From: Girardinichthys multiradiatus
Taxonomy: Eukaryota > Chordata > Actinopteri > Cyprinodontiformes > Goodeidae
NCBI RefSeq assembly: GCF_021462225.1
Contig: NC_061797.1
Coordinates: forward strand, 24,575,093 to 24,639,092
Length of the DNA stretch: 64,000 nt
Direction: 5' to 3'
This document shows, piece by piece, positions 24,401-33,610 of the stretch (position 1 is its first letter; each line of letters opens with the position of its first letter). A model generated the notes under the pieces. That model did no database searches. It was given only the letters and a program-made list of their open reading frames with translations, and was not told the origin of the DNA. The translations under genes and the position numbers were made by a program.

Positions 24401-24434
24401 TGCAAACCATATGAATAGTTGGTGAAGACCACAT
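378..24434 (-). CDS. strc: Stereocilin-like protein (19 coding exons modelled; 3' end outside window)
   Basis: Stereocilin is a large secreted glycoprotein of the mesothelin/otoancorin family. In inner-ear hair cells it forms the top connectors between stereocilia and helps attach them to the tectorial membrane; human STRC loss causes DFNB16 deafness. I modelled 19 exons by hand: 24392-24434, 22702-23394, 22600-22624, 18827-20165, 15028-15876, 10247-10312, 10015-10125, 9748-9902, 8574-8760, 7430-7545, 7005-7134, 6709-6891, 3649-3687, 3364-3549, 3056-3196, 2606-2667, 2097-2232, 1909-1997, 378-513. All have AG/GT borders and matching phases, and together they give 1562 codons with no stop. The start ATG at 24434 begins a hydrophobic leader (MWSSPTIHMVCILFG). 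Length, the Cys-rich N-terminal half, the helical C-terminal half and the ctdspl2/golm2 neighbours favour stereocilin over otoancorin (shorter) or mesothelin. The last exon or exons lie below position 1. Identification is from memory, without alignment. Confidence 0.82.
585..1701 (-). mobile_element. Tc1/mariner-like element, right end lost
   Basis: The left terminus (CAGGGGTTGGACAATGAAAC) follows a TA and is almost identical to the terminus of the copy at 13344. Homology to that copy stops near 1701, so about 160 bp with the right inverted repeat are missing. It lies in the strc intron between exons 18 and 19, and its transposase runs in the same direction as strc. Confidence 0.9.
637..1668 (-). 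pseudogene. Tc1-like transposase with one premature stop
   Basis: The N-terminal part (1668-1015, 217 codons) has a helix-turn-helix region (TASLCDVSRATVSRVMSAY) and the first catalytic Asp (LFSDESTF). A single in-frame TGA at 1015-1017 interrupts it. The same frame then resumes with QDDNAPIH (second Asp) and SPDLNIIEPLW (catalytic Glu), ending PTAY. Counting residues between the second Asp and the Glu gives 36, against 34 in classical Tc1. Otherwise the coding frame is intact over about 343 codons, so the nonsense change looks recent. The start at 1668 (MGDIPEFKRG) is shared with the second copy. Confidence 0.88.
4290..4520 (+). mobile_element. Degenerate Tc1-like transposase fragment
   Basis: The plus strand encodes a decayed C-terminal transposase piece with the recognisable core SSQLPDLNAVNNLWWDLK, where active copies have SPDLNPIENLWWDLK; the Glu is changed to Asn. 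No termini were identified. It sits in the strc intron between exons 12 and 13, just left of the piggyBac relic. Confidence 0.75.
4997..5796 (-). pseudogene. piggyBac transposase C-terminal remnant
   Basis: Read from high to low coordinates, three frame-shifted pieces follow family order. First comes CDAKSSYAWNMQVYTGKLPN with KNQGIRAVLELTVGLRGH (about 5790-5640). Next is DCEDRKPAIILNYNCNN with the conserved GGVNNLDKVIGTYSCRR (about 5440-5330). Last is a zinc-binding tail, KRKRCQFCPWNKDCKTK then VCCICAKPI (about 5210-5110). The pieces are in different frames and lack the first catalytic domain, so the gene is dead. The upstream side ends at the long TG microsatellite. Confidence 0.85.
5823..5888. 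repeat. (TG)n microsatellite, about 33 units
   Basis: An uninterrupted TG run of about 66 bp lies inside the piggyBac relic, at the break point of its transposase remnant. It is likely to be length-polymorphic. Confidence 0.97.
6709..10312 (-). CDS. strc: strc exons 6-12: helical superhelix region
   Basis: Seven exons (10247-10312, 10015-10125, 9748-9902, 8574-8760, 7430-7545, 7005-7134, 6709-6891) join in phase. They encode Leu-rich helices typical of the mesothelin/stereocilin fold, for example LSDEYRSVMVSVLLKTYQ and LLLNNPELRIPSSLSANRL. No Cys/Trp modules are present here. No stop or frameshift was seen. Confidence 0.82.
11111..11575. mobile_element. Internally deleted Tc1-like element (MITE-like)
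   Basis: The left part (CCTTGCAAAGATATCACTAC, then ACCTCAGTGTATTTTATAGG) and the right part (TAATGTGACAAAATGTAGAA, then GGAGTTTGTATATTTTTTCT) are diverged inverted copies of each other. They resemble the long terminal repeats and 5' leader of a common teleost Tc1 family (GTTTGTTAGATAAC, GAACAAACAGCATGATGACG). Only the element ends and a piece of leader remain, about 465 bp, with no transposase. It lies in the strc intron between exons 5 and 6. Confidence 0.75.
12273..12696 (+). mobile_element. Solo LTR of a retroviral or Gypsy-type element
   Basis: A 424-bp unit starts TGTGATGGAAATTC and ends GAAAATTCCACAACA, which is an imperfect inverted repeat of the start. It is flanked by identical CGTC on both sides (12269-12272 and 12697-12700), a 4-bp target duplication. 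Inside are a TATA box (TATAAATA, 12528-12535) and a polyadenylation signal (AATAAA, 12614-12619) in the order expected for U3-R-U5 on the plus strand. No second LTR, gag or pol was found nearby. It lies antisense to strc, in an intron. Confidence 0.78.
12811..12960 (+). pseudogene. hAT/ZBED-type BED zinc-finger remnant
   Basis: The plus strand reads MAERKRSALWTLFTIAEKGT and then, after a stop and frame changes, pieces resembling the Cys-Cys and His part of a BED finger. This is the usual N-terminus of a hAT transposase or ZBED protein. The rest of the transposase is absent and the frame is broken. The call rests on a short match recalled from memory. Confidence 0.5.
13344..14304 (-). mobile_element. 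Tc1/mariner-like element with both termini, 310-bp internal deletion
   Basis: The element is flanked by TA (13342-13343 and 14305-14306) and has inverted termini CAGGGGTTGG...CCAACCCCTG. Compared with the copy at 585, an internal block matching 860-1169 of that copy is gone (junction near 13616-13622), and everything beyond the catalytic region is shortened. The transposase N-terminus (14118 down to the junction) is open for 168 codons and contains VLFSDESTF. The element is therefore non-autonomous but could be moved by a related transposase. It sits in the strc intron between exons 5 and 6. Confidence 0.92.
15028..15876 (-). CDS. strc: strc exon 5: last Cys/Trp modules and Thr/Asn tract
   Basis: The exon is 849 bp and in phase 0 at both ends. 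It carries modules 5 and 6 of the Cys/Trp repeat (closing NNAWLVQYC and SSAWVSRMC), then a run of Thr and Asn encoded by a triplet microsatellite, then a Cys-rich helical segment. The open frame runs on into the intron to 14977, but I end the exon at TTTGGG|gtaggt, because this joins in phase to the next exon at 10312, which continues T-V-L-S-S-L-L-Q. The intron below it holds the solo LTR, a BED-finger relic and two Tc1 elements. Confidence 0.8.
15401..15449. repeat. Coding triplet microsatellite in strc
   Basis: (TTG)n followed by (GTG)n on the plus strand reads as a Thr run followed by an Asn run in strc exon 5. It lies between a Cys module and the next Cys-rich segment. Confidence 0.95.
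15877..17085. other. strc intron, nothing recognised
   Basis: A/T-rich intron sequence between exon 5 and a Tc1 relic. I see no exon or recognisable repeat. Confidence 0.5.
17091..18475 (-). mobile_element. Degenerate Tc1-like element
   Basis: The minus strand shows decayed pieces of a Tc1 transposase in family order: SPVSRAWRFQETDSYSRRAG (about 18130-18060), GRNRINTARVLQSDLQ, then GPGFLLMHDVARVCRQFLED and TTDWPPYSPDLNLRVDTPG (about 17580-17440). Frames are broken and internal pieces are missing. Decayed outer ends can be seen as AAAGGAACACTTT near 17110 and CTGATTAAAAAATG near 18455. It lies in the strc intron between exons 4 and 5. Confidence 0.85.
18827..20165 (-). CDS. strc: strc exon 4: large exon with tandem Cys/Trp modules
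   Basis: This 1339-bp exon is the largest of the gene. Its first half is helical and Cys-containing. Its second half holds four copies of a roughly 70-95-residue module, with pattern C-x(4)-W, then C-x(2)-D/N, then V/I-C-x-N, then N-x-x-W-L-x(3)-C. Examples of the closing motif are IYIWLYAFC, PDNWKLMPNC, NNAWLEAHC and NKWLTSVC. The exon begins in phase after the 25-bp exon 3 (acceptor ttttttcag) and ends at CCACAG|gtaggt. A proline-rich stretch (SPPPPPFPDP) separates modules 2 and 3. Several N-x-S/T sites fit a secreted glycoprotein. Confidence 0.85.
20454..20681. mobile_element. Short non-autonomous DNA element (MITE)
   Basis: Inverted ends TACACTGCTGGAAAAAAGTAC and GTACTCCTATTTTTCACAGTGTA enclose about 230 bp containing several AAAGGTAC/GTACCTT boxes. 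This is the pattern of a common fish MITE. There is no coding capacity. It lies in the strc intron between exons 3 and 4. Confidence 0.65.
20847..21380. mobile_element. Degenerate Tc1/mariner-type non-autonomous element
   Basis: The left end GCCCAAAATTATTCATACCC is an inverted copy of the right end GGCTATGAATAATTTTGGCC. The right interior (21180-21290) resembles a decayed Tc1 transposase on the minus strand, around TCGAAGTTGCAAGGCCTTAT. It is about 530 bp with no open frame. Confidence 0.65.
21385..22599. other. strc intron, nothing recognised
   Basis: Intron sequence upstream of exon 4. No exon, RNA gene or clear repeat was recognised. Confidence 0.45.
22600..24434 (-). CDS. strc: strc exons 1-3: signal peptide and N-terminal helical region
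   Basis: Exon 1 coding part (24392-24434) holds the ATG and ends TTT G|gtaag. Exon 2 (22702-23394) continues in phase as G-I-I-S-E-V-K-L-V-C-S and encodes about 230 mostly helical residues. Exon 3 is only 25 bp (22600-22624) but fits the phase on both sides (D-L-K-Q-L-I-M-W). A good acceptor just upstream of the ATG (exon edge at 24473) suggests that an untranslated first exon lies further 5'. The two introns around these exons hold MITE-like repeats. Confidence 0.8.
23511..24309. mobile_element. Mariner-like non-autonomous element in strc intron 1
   Basis: The left end CAGCACTGTGCAAACGTTT and the right end AGTTTTGCACAGCACTG are inverted copies, typical of teleost mariner-type elements ending CAGTGCTGTGCAAAA. 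About 800 A/T-rich bp lie between them. The open frame at 23893-24168 has no recognisable product. The element nearly fills intron 1. Confidence 0.65.
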
Positions 24435-24473
24435 TTTAACCGTCCTCAGATTAAAGCCGGCAATAAACTCCAG

Positions 24474-25085
24474 CTGAATAAAATAATAAATTAAAAAAAT
24501 ACTAGTTATCCTGTTATTACAGAGAAAACATTCAGCTGAGGCAAACGTAGACAAAGAAAAGGTTTCATATTGAATGAGCCTTTAAATTTAGGCTTCACAG
24601 AAACATGCATTCAGCTCTCCTGAGTGTTTGATGCCCATCTATCAGACGATCCCTACTATGTGGCTGTGTGCTCTGAGAAACAGCAGATTCCTCACCTCCG
24701 GCTCCACCTGATCTGATTGGGGCGTAATTGAGGAGACATGTAACGGGTAAAAGGAGGTGCGAAATGAGGGCTGCGAAACACAGGAGGGATTTTGACAACA
24801 AGCACATCAGTCGATGTTGCATAATTAACAGTGTGTGTTGATTAGGTCCATCTGAAACTCGACTCCTAGAGTAGTCAGAAGACACCAGACTGACTGCTGG
24901 AGGAGTTATCTGACAGCTGCTGCCAATTCTTTGATCAGGGGGCTGTAACCTCCATTTACAAGCTGCCGCTTGGACCGGGAAGATGTTTATTGTCAGAGAA
25001 AGTGATGGAAACAAATATTAGCAAGCAGCAGGTCTATTTGTGTTTGTTTAAAACTCTGAGACTTAAATGATGCTTAATTAAGTAT
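24474..25085. promoter_or_regulatory. Upstream region of strc
   Basis: This region lies just 5' of the strc start exon and probably includes the promoter and an untranslated exon. I could not place a TATA box or donor with confidence. A 139-codon minus-strand frame (24595-25014) is present but matches no family I know. Confidence 0.35.
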
Positions 25086-25086
25086 T

Positions 25087-25720
25087 CATACCTTTCTACA
25101 GTTTGTCAAATCACAATTGCAACCCTCAGTGTACGACGCTGGTATTTTATCTTATTCATCAACACAGAGTAATATACAGAAGTGTTCCATACATTTATTT
25201 TCAGTGTCTAGAATTAATTTGTAGAACAATTTCACTGCATTTACAGCTGCGAGAGTTTTGGGGTATTTCTCCATCTTTGCACATTGACAGACGGAAATTT
25301 GTCTGTCCTTTTTGCAATACAGCTCATGTGAAGTCAGATTGGATGGAAAGCATCTGTGAACATTGTACTGAGAACGTTTGCCATAGATTCTCAATCAGCT
25401 TTTGATCTGGACTTTGACTAGGCCCTTCTATCACAGGAATGTGCTTTGGTTAAAAACACTTCTCTGCAAGTCTGGTTGTCCTTTCAACAGGTTCTCCCAT
25501 CTGAGCTGTGGATCTCTGTAGCTCCTCCAGACTTACTTTAAGCCTCTCCTTGCTCAGCGTATCATTTTAGTTGCATAATATATCACTAAAACCTCCTCTA
25601 CCTTCCAAACACACAACAGCCATCTTGGTAATTCAACGTCAAGGCTGATCAGAAAATCCCAGGCTTTCCAAGCTATAATTCTGACCTTGATTGGAAGCGC
25701 CAAAGATTCTTACTCTTTGG
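25087..25720 (-). mobile_element. Decayed Tc1-like element
   Basis: A left end similar to the 11111 family (TAAGTATTCATACCTTTCTA, CAACCCTCAGTGT) is followed by sequence resembling the reverse strand of its transposase: AGTCAGATTGGATGGAAAGC, then AGATTCTCAATCAGCTTTTG and CTGGACTTTGACTAGGCCCT. The frame is lost throughout. Confidence 0.6.
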
Positions 25721-25749
25721 AACGCTAAAAAGGGTTATAACTTATCAAA

Positions 25750-28700
25750 TCTGAAAGTTATGGATTCATCCATGAACGGCAGTCATAAATCAGTAAACTA
25801 TAAACTCCAGTTATAGACTATATCGATCGTTTTCAAATATATAAATTAGGCCTCTCTTTAAAAGGACTACAATTACATCAATGCAAGGTTAGAAACAACT
25901 TATAATGCTGATCTACTAAGTACACATTGTGAACAGATGACGTCTTCCTACTTATCGTAGTTTCAGACAATAATTAAGATTCTCTATGATGTTAATTAAC
26001 TCTTATTGTTCGAAGAGCAGAGTAAGCAGGATAAAATCCTACCTAATGTGCAACAGCCACAGCAAAAAGAAAATTATGGTAGCAACCAATTTACTTTAGG
26101 GTAGGTTGATAAACAGTTTAAATATATGGGTGAATTACAGTTTATATTCTGGCCTAATTACCTGACCTTCAGAGTGGATTTAATCCAAATATCAGTCATT
26201 ATGACACAGTGGACAGGAATAAAAACCAAATAGACCACAAGATTTTTTTCTCCCCATTTTACAACTTTGTTTCAGAAATTCATTGTAACTGTATATACAC
26301 TTTACAATAGCATACAGCCTAACAGATAACAAAGATGTCTGAAAACATTAAATACATCGTCAGCACAAACAGCAATTCTTGCAAGTAAAATGGCTTAACG
26401 GATATTGGTACAAAAAAAAAAAAAAAAAATCGTAAAATCATTAACAGGAGCGCTCTTTTTTGCAGAAAAATGTGTCATGATTTCAGTTTTTTTTTCATGA
26501 CTTTCCCACAAAGCAAGCTGTACTGTCTACATGCTAAGTTCAACCGTTCTTTGACAGTCCTAAACTAAACACAGATATCCGTAAGAAAAGAAAACTAACA
26601 AAAAACACCCCATCTGATGTAAAGTTAAATCTTCATTAATACATTTAAAGTAGATATGTCATGCCTTTTTTTAAAAAAAAGAATCAAAAATACAAGACTT
26701 TCCTTATTTTAAGGATTTTTTTTCCATAAAAGAAGCTGCATGTATCGTACAACCCTCAGTGTACAATGCACATAGAAATGACTTAATGAAAAGTATCATT
26801 ATGCCTCAGTCTGATCCTTCAGAAAGGCATCAACACCAATTCAAAAAAAAAAAAAAGAAAGCACATTTTTAACTGAGGATACAAGCGAAATTGGGGGAAC
26901 ATCACACACAGGAAGTGAAGGTTGCATAAAGATGGCAGTCAGGATGGTGAACTTGAGAAACGTCTCCATTTCAAGTGAATTTCATTATTTTCCTTTGTGT
27001 TTTTTTTTTTTTTTTAGTTCTTAATGCGCACTGCCAGTTATTTGGTTTCAGCGATGAAGCCAAAGCCCAAGGCAGGATTCTTGGAAAGACGTTTTTTAAG
27101 CCTTCACCCCATGTGAAATTTACATTCATAGAACATATTTACTCAATACATTCTGATTAAACACTGTTGTGCCAGAAAAAGGCAAATTCAGGCAACCACT
27201 AAGCAGATGGAAACAACCTCTACACCGAAAGATTTGAAGATTTTGGGAAATGTTTCCACATGTAGACAGGGTCAAACGACACATACAGCACCTGTCGTCT
27301 CTGTGTTTCGATGGTTTTAATGTCTGCAGAGCTAAAACGTTTGATTGTCTCTCTTCACTGTTTAATTTTGTTTCAGGTCAACTGAGCAATAATTGCCCGA
27401 AGGAGAAGCTTGGGAGAACAGGGATTGTATGGCACTGTACAGGCAACTAAATGCTCACATTTCACTTATCATAAAAATGTACAATACATTTATTTAAACA
27501 AATGGAAAACGCGCAATTTTTTCAGCAATTAATTCTTGACTTTAGGTGTTGACAGTCAATCTTCTGTGACCAACTTTTATTTAGTTTTCAGTTGTTACCG
27601 ACGCTAAAGTGTTAGTTTGGCCTGAGTTCACACTGAAATTAGGTAAAAAGAATAGTAATAAAACATGTTGCTAATGTTAAGCAAGTTTTGATTAAATAAT
27701 AATTACAAAAGAAGTTTCATGGCGGTAATTCAGAGAACGCGTAAGCTGCTGGTCTGGGATCTAGCCACATTTCAACCATGAGCAGACTTTAACACTGGCA
27801 AATATCTGCTACATTTATCAAGATGCTACGAATAGAGCCTTTAAATGAAACCGTACAAATTAAAGAAACAGAGCACGGATTTGTTTTTTAGTCAGAACAC
27901 TTGATTAAGAGTAAAAGACAATACTGATTACAGTTCATGAAAGGTTTTGTTGAGACATCACTCGGAAAATGAATGCCCTCTAATTTTCACGATTTACAGT
28001 ATAGTCCCGATAATGTAGGAGTAACATGCCTACGGTAAGGCGATCACGACAGTTTAACATGACTTTGATTGAGAACAAAACTTTAATCCTCCAGACTAAT
28101 TAAAGTGTATTTAAGAAAGCAGTAGACTGTTATGAACACTCACCAATGATGTTTAAAAAAAGGTTTCTACTAAAACTGACATGACCCCTTTTAAAAATGC
28201 ATTTTACAAATATAAATCAAACATCTTGGGAATACTATCTTTTAACAAAAAATAATAATAATAAAAAGAAATACAATGAAAGACCAGTTTTACCAGGTAA
28301 AAACAGGAACCTACAATAGAAACTTGACAGAGCTACAGAGGAATGCACTTCTTTTCTTTTTTTAAAAAGCTACAGGTTGGAAATTTGCCCGTTTTTCAGA
28401 AGAGTTAGTGTATGAACGTACACCCACAAACATTGATTCACCGACCCGTCATTTCTGCTGAAAAACAACAAGAAAAAAAATGGTCTTCAGCCAGAGAGTG
28501 TCAACTTTTGTCAGTGTCAACAGCATGAGCACCAGGAAGGGCTGATGTGGCATTCAGGGACTCGGGGAGGAGTTCCTCTTTACCTGTTCATATCCACTGA
28601 ACCAGCACCGAGACTTCAAAGTTTAGGGTGGAGCTCATTTCTGGCTCCACAGCTGGAGAGTAACATAAAAAGAGGAGTATACATGGGCATGTTTATAGCG

Positions 28701-28937
28701 TGTGTAACTTCCCTCAACAGATTCATTTTTTTTTTTTTTTTTTTTTTTAGAAAATTACACCCAGGTTTAAAAAAAATTTTTGAAGCTTGTTTTCCTAAAC
28801 AAAAAGGAAAAGAAAAAAGGCAAAACATTTTAAAAGTAATGGCAATGTTGCAGTTCATATTCCAAAGAGAGGCTTTTTACACGCTTGTTGGTATCAGTCT
28901 TATCCTGCTGTTTTGTTGCGACGCACCGCGGCTGAAA
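25750..28937. other. Intergenic sequence and probable 3' UTR of ctdspl2
   Basis: No protein-coding signal was seen. The right part, below the ctdspl2 stop codon at 28938, should be its 3' UTR on the minus strand. Candidate AATAAA signals on that strand are at 27489-27494 and 27576-27581, but I cannot decide which is used. Homopolymer runs occur at 26410-26429 (A) and 28729-28750 (T). Confidence 0.45.
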
Positions 28938-31900
28938 TCAATCAGGAGGCAACAGGTCGTGAAGTCGGAATCTCTCCCGAACATGTGGTCTCACGTCCTC
29001 GTTCTAACATGTTCAGCAGGCAGGAGAACAGGGAAAAGACATCAGAGGACAAAATTAGGGTTCATTTCATCTGATCAGTAAATTTCAACTATCAAGGTAG
29101 TTAACCCTAAGTTGCCTAATGACTTGGTCAATCTCTTCCTGGTGTAAAGCAGTTTTAGTGCTTGGTTTGAGTAAAGCACTATTTGTGATTTAGCTAATGA
29201 AAACCCAAAATTCCTTTTCTAAACAAATTATTGTAAGACCAATAATTTGTCTTTTTTTTTATTTAATAAAGTTATATGGTCCGCACATTTATGGGGAAGG
29301 ACTGCTGACCTGATAGTCATGCATCCATGCATTTTAATGGGAAGTTGAGCGGGAGGAAAAAAATCTGGTAAAAAAAAACATTGCATAAGCAACAGGGCTC
29401 CTGTCTAAAGACCACAGCCTTAAAGGATCGCGAAGCAAAGCCAATTTTAATATTTGGGAGAGATCTACAAGGTGTCGAGTGCATCTGGGGTCAGAGCTTC
29501 AAGAGTTCCCTGGCACAGATGAGCCCAGGACATGGGAGATAACTGCCATTATTTGAGTTAAACTACACCTGAACCAAAGAGAGCAGAATTGTTGCCACGT
29601 CTCGACCAAAGACTGAGTACATATAGCGTACAGGACGTGGAAACACTTTTTAGCAAGCCAACATTTCAATATTAATAACCATTTTCAAGCTGGTTTTTTT
29701 CAGGGAAAAATACATTTCAGGTTTTTTTTTTCAAACTAGCTGCAAGCCACAGTCACACTTAAATTTTCAAACACTGTGAGAACAAATCTGCATAAATTTA
29801 ACATTTCATTTGAATTAATATAAAAAAATAAAAATAACAATGATACTTTTAAATTTAGTGGGATGTGCATGTAGATCCAAATAAAGTCAGTGAGGATTAA
29901 CCCAGCTTACCATCTCAACCAGCTTCTCCAGAAATGGAACCAGCTTTAGAAGCTCATTGTCATTCTTATCCATGAACCAGCTCTCTATTGGAATCCCATT
30001 GGACAACTGTTGAGACAAAAGGCAGGTGTGAGGAGGGATGCATGCTTGTTTTGCTGACCTGAATTCTGGTGATCGAATATTGTTGTATAAATAACTTAAC
30101 GAATGTAAAAAGTTTGGGGTTTATAGCATTCATTGGAACATAGTGTGTTGTGATTTGGTGAGTGATCTCTGTGTTTGTTGTTGAACTGTAGAGACTGGAA
30201 ATGTTATGATTCTTTTTTCATGTTTCACAATAAATAAAAACTTCTATTTTGTCATCATTTGACATCTCTTGACATTGGCAGTGTGGATGACTGTAGTGTA
30301 AAGCGCTTTGGGGTCTCTGGGGACGTGATAAAGCACTATACACAGGGTTCATTATACTTTTTGCGTAAACCATCAGCTAACCACTTTTATTAATGTTTTT
30401 AATAAAATGACAAAACCCTAGCTTGATCCATCCTTCAATTAGTTTGCAATTTACCTGCAAAGTTGTAAGCTAGTTTAAATTTAAGATTTCCTCCCACTAC
30501 TTTGGCTTACCGCTCAAGAGGGCCGACTCTCCCGTTGCAAAAGGCTCAAGCTCAACCATGTTTCGTATCTAGAGTTTTCGAAGCAGCGGCCATTAAAACG
30601 GCAACCGCCTGGTGTTGGGGTCATCCATTTTGGTCGCACATTTTGACACACGCAGCTCAACAGACGTCGCAGCTCTGACGTCACTTGGAGCATAAACCGG
30701 TTGAGACGGAGAGATTCGTGGCTATTTCCCGCCTGTCTCACAGGACAGCGTATAGGAGGCGCATTTCTGGTGAGACAAAAGCTCGCAGGCGAACTTTTGC
30801 TCCACAAGGCCATTCCCGGAAGAGCTTGAAAGCTGGAAATCTGTCTGATACAAGAAGATCAGAGGATTTATTCGCCGATTGAAGACCACGCCGACACCCG
30901 GCGCAGGTGGAAACCTACAGAGGTTTTATTTCCAAGGAGATGAGTTTTTCCTCCTTGTGTATGCAGTCGACTAACGGTTCATCATATTTTCCCCTCCTGT
31001 ACAGATGAGAAATCACCGTTTTTTTTTTTCTTAGTTAGAAGTTGGACTTTTAAAAGTTTTCCATTCAAAGCAGCTGCGGTCTGTACCTCGTGGTCTGACC
31101 ACTCTTTGTTCCAGTTTTATTGCTGGAGATTTTCCACTGAGTTCCCGCCTCAGAGTTTATGATCCTTTGTTCAAGATTTGGGGCGATCAGCTGGTTGGGG
31201 CTAAAGGGGAGTGGCCCCACCGCTACATCAGCTGATCGCTGCGATCGAGACATCAGAACACCAGGACTTCTCATTCCTTTTAACCCAAATTACACATTTT
31301 GTCCACAAAACTACTGGTTTGATCTTCATAGACACTAAATGCATATATATATTTTTCTTTTATTATTATTGTTAGGTAGTCATTTTTATTCCCTTTGTGT
31401 AGAACGGTGCTTGTTAGTTAGGTGAAGGTTTTTAGACCAGAATAATGGTATATCAGGATTATTTGGCTTCAATAAATCCTCATATATATAATTAAGAGAA
31501 GAGTTTGTGTTTATTTTGTGCAAGAGTGATTTATCTGTCAAAACAAGGTCAAAGATCCTCCACCTTCGGTGAAGTGGTTGAATAAACTGACATTTGGTGG
31601 TTTTGGTTAATAACTTGTAATTATTAAAGAGCGTTGAGCCCATAATCACACCACCAGAGGACATCTCTGATTTCTATTCATAAGTAATGATTTTTGGTTA
31701 AGAAATAAACAATTTTTTCTCAAATTATGATTTTAAATTATAATTCTTGATAAATATTAATTAATCAAAAATCATAATCCTAGCATGCCGTTTTCTCCCG
31801 CAACCCCATAGACGTGTGTGACTAGCAAGACAGTTACGTCCTCATAGTAGGTCTGCTTCATAGCTATGCCAGAGGACGCCGCCGGTCCAGTGGCTGGTCT

Positions 31901-33610
31901 TTTAATCAGGTGATGTCTACTTATCACACGCCGGTATTACGAAAAGGAACAAAGCAGCGAAGCATTCTGGGACTTCATTAAAAGGTAAAATGATCGCTCT
32001 CTATTTTGTGCCTTTAACAAAAAAATACCAAACTGAGGTTTTTAATCAAACTGTTAAGAGGGCTCTTTATTAGAGAAGTGTGCAGATAGAATATCAAACA
32101 CTTTCAAGGACTTTATACAGAAATCAAGCACTTCCCCAACCTTGAAAACACCTTGTTAAAATTCAAGCATTTTCAAGGATTTCAAGCACCCGTCGAACCC
32201 TGTATACAAGTGTGGGCCATTGACCATCTCCTGGTGAGGCAAATATTAAGGCATTTTTTACTTAATGTCTCCAAGGACCAAAGCAAGTGGTTCAACAATT
32301 TTACTGATCCGCCATCTGCTAAATAGACATGAGTTGTAGAGAGAGAGTGAAACGCCGCCATCGCCTCAACGGGCACAAAAAACATTTGCTAGCAAAAACA
32401 AATGCACATTTAAACATTAAAATTTTACTTTTGTGTGATTTCCCCATCAGTTAAATCCTGCACCAAAGGATACTAAAAAGACAATATCAAATTTTACAAC
32501 ATCGTTTAAGTATTATTCTGCTTCTCATATTACGAAACTTGAATACTTTTTACTCTTCTGTTTACAAATACCAAGGCAGTTACTGAGCCAGTGCGCCGCA
32601 GTTTGTTTATCAAATTGTTACTTTTTGCTGCATTTTGGCCTTGTGTTTTACCTGATACGCAAAGGCTTGCGGTGAATTGTCAATGATGATGGTCTTTGAC
32701 AGATCTCTGCCTAAGATGTTGAGGTCCTTGATATAGTTTCCCTGGACACAGACACAATGCTCACGAAATAACCGGTGTCTACAGTTACAATGGGGGGGGG
32801 AAGCAGAGAGGTAAGGAAAAACAATCAGTGACAGCGTCAGCAAAATCAATCATTTATAAAAACCACAACACTGACACCTTTAACAGCAGAGCATGCCAAC
32901 TCGGGTACTTTACACTTCCTGAGCTCACTTTGTAACAACAGTCTACAAGAAAATGTAAGCATACCATGCAAAAACTGGTTAGTAAAAACAAAACAGATCA
33001 TACCTCACAAGCTGCTTTTTAGGATCCAAAATGTTGAGTAGTTTGTCTGCATATACCTTTTTAGACGCTGTAAAAAGGATGATCTAGAAAAGAAAGATGA
33101 TACAGGTCTCAATGTTCAAACATGGCAAACACAGAAATGACTAAAAAGGAGCAACCCAGTGACATTTACCTCATATATCTGAGACATGCGCTCCAGAAAC
33201 TCTCTAAAAAATGGCCTCAGGCGAACATACACCTGCACAGGACAGAGGAAGCGTTACAGGTGACTTTACCACCCTCTAGTGGCATCATATGGCCATAAAA
33301 AGGAAAACCTAAATGCAAACTAACCTGGTAAATGACATCTTGAAAGAGGACAGGGAAGGTAAGTGCTGCGTCCTCTAGTTCGTTTAAGCTGCAGTGAACC
33401 AATGTTTCATCCTAACCGGAAAATATAAAAAGTTCATAAACGTCATAGAACAAACTTTAATACCACGAAAAATGATGTTTTAGATATTTTTAACTGACCA
33501 GGTCGAGAACCAGAGAGAACTCAGGCGTGCTGCGCGTCTTCAGTGGCAAGGCTGGTTTACGGGTGAGCTGCTCTTCTGTCAGCGGAGGGACATGCTTGAT
33601 GAAGAAATAA
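28938..33610 (-). CDS. ctdspl2: ctdspl2 exons 6-12: FCP1-homology phosphatase domain
   Basis: These seven exons encode the whole catalytic domain. Exon 33499-33610 ends at S-L-V-L-D-L and exon 33325-33411 starts D-E-T-L-V-H, so the DxDxT motif is split at a phase-0 junction between its two aspartates. Later landmarks are [43 protein letters not shown] and [16 protein letters not shown]. The motif IDNSPQ supplies the C-terminal acidic residue of the HAD fold. The 2.6-kb intron between 30006 and 32652 carries an inserted DNA element. Confidence 0.96.

Noticed and set aside
24595..25014. 139-codon open frame upstream of strc
   Set aside because: No family match, no clear start context and no splice partner. 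It is probably chance, so it is mentioned only under the strc upstream region.
28545..29081. 178-codon open frame on the plus strand
   Set aside because: It runs antisense through the last ctdspl2 exon and includes a poly-T run (Phe tract).
30685..30882. Arg-rich open frame in the GC-rich core of the 30343 element
   Set aside because: Short, without a recognisable domain, and explained by base composition.
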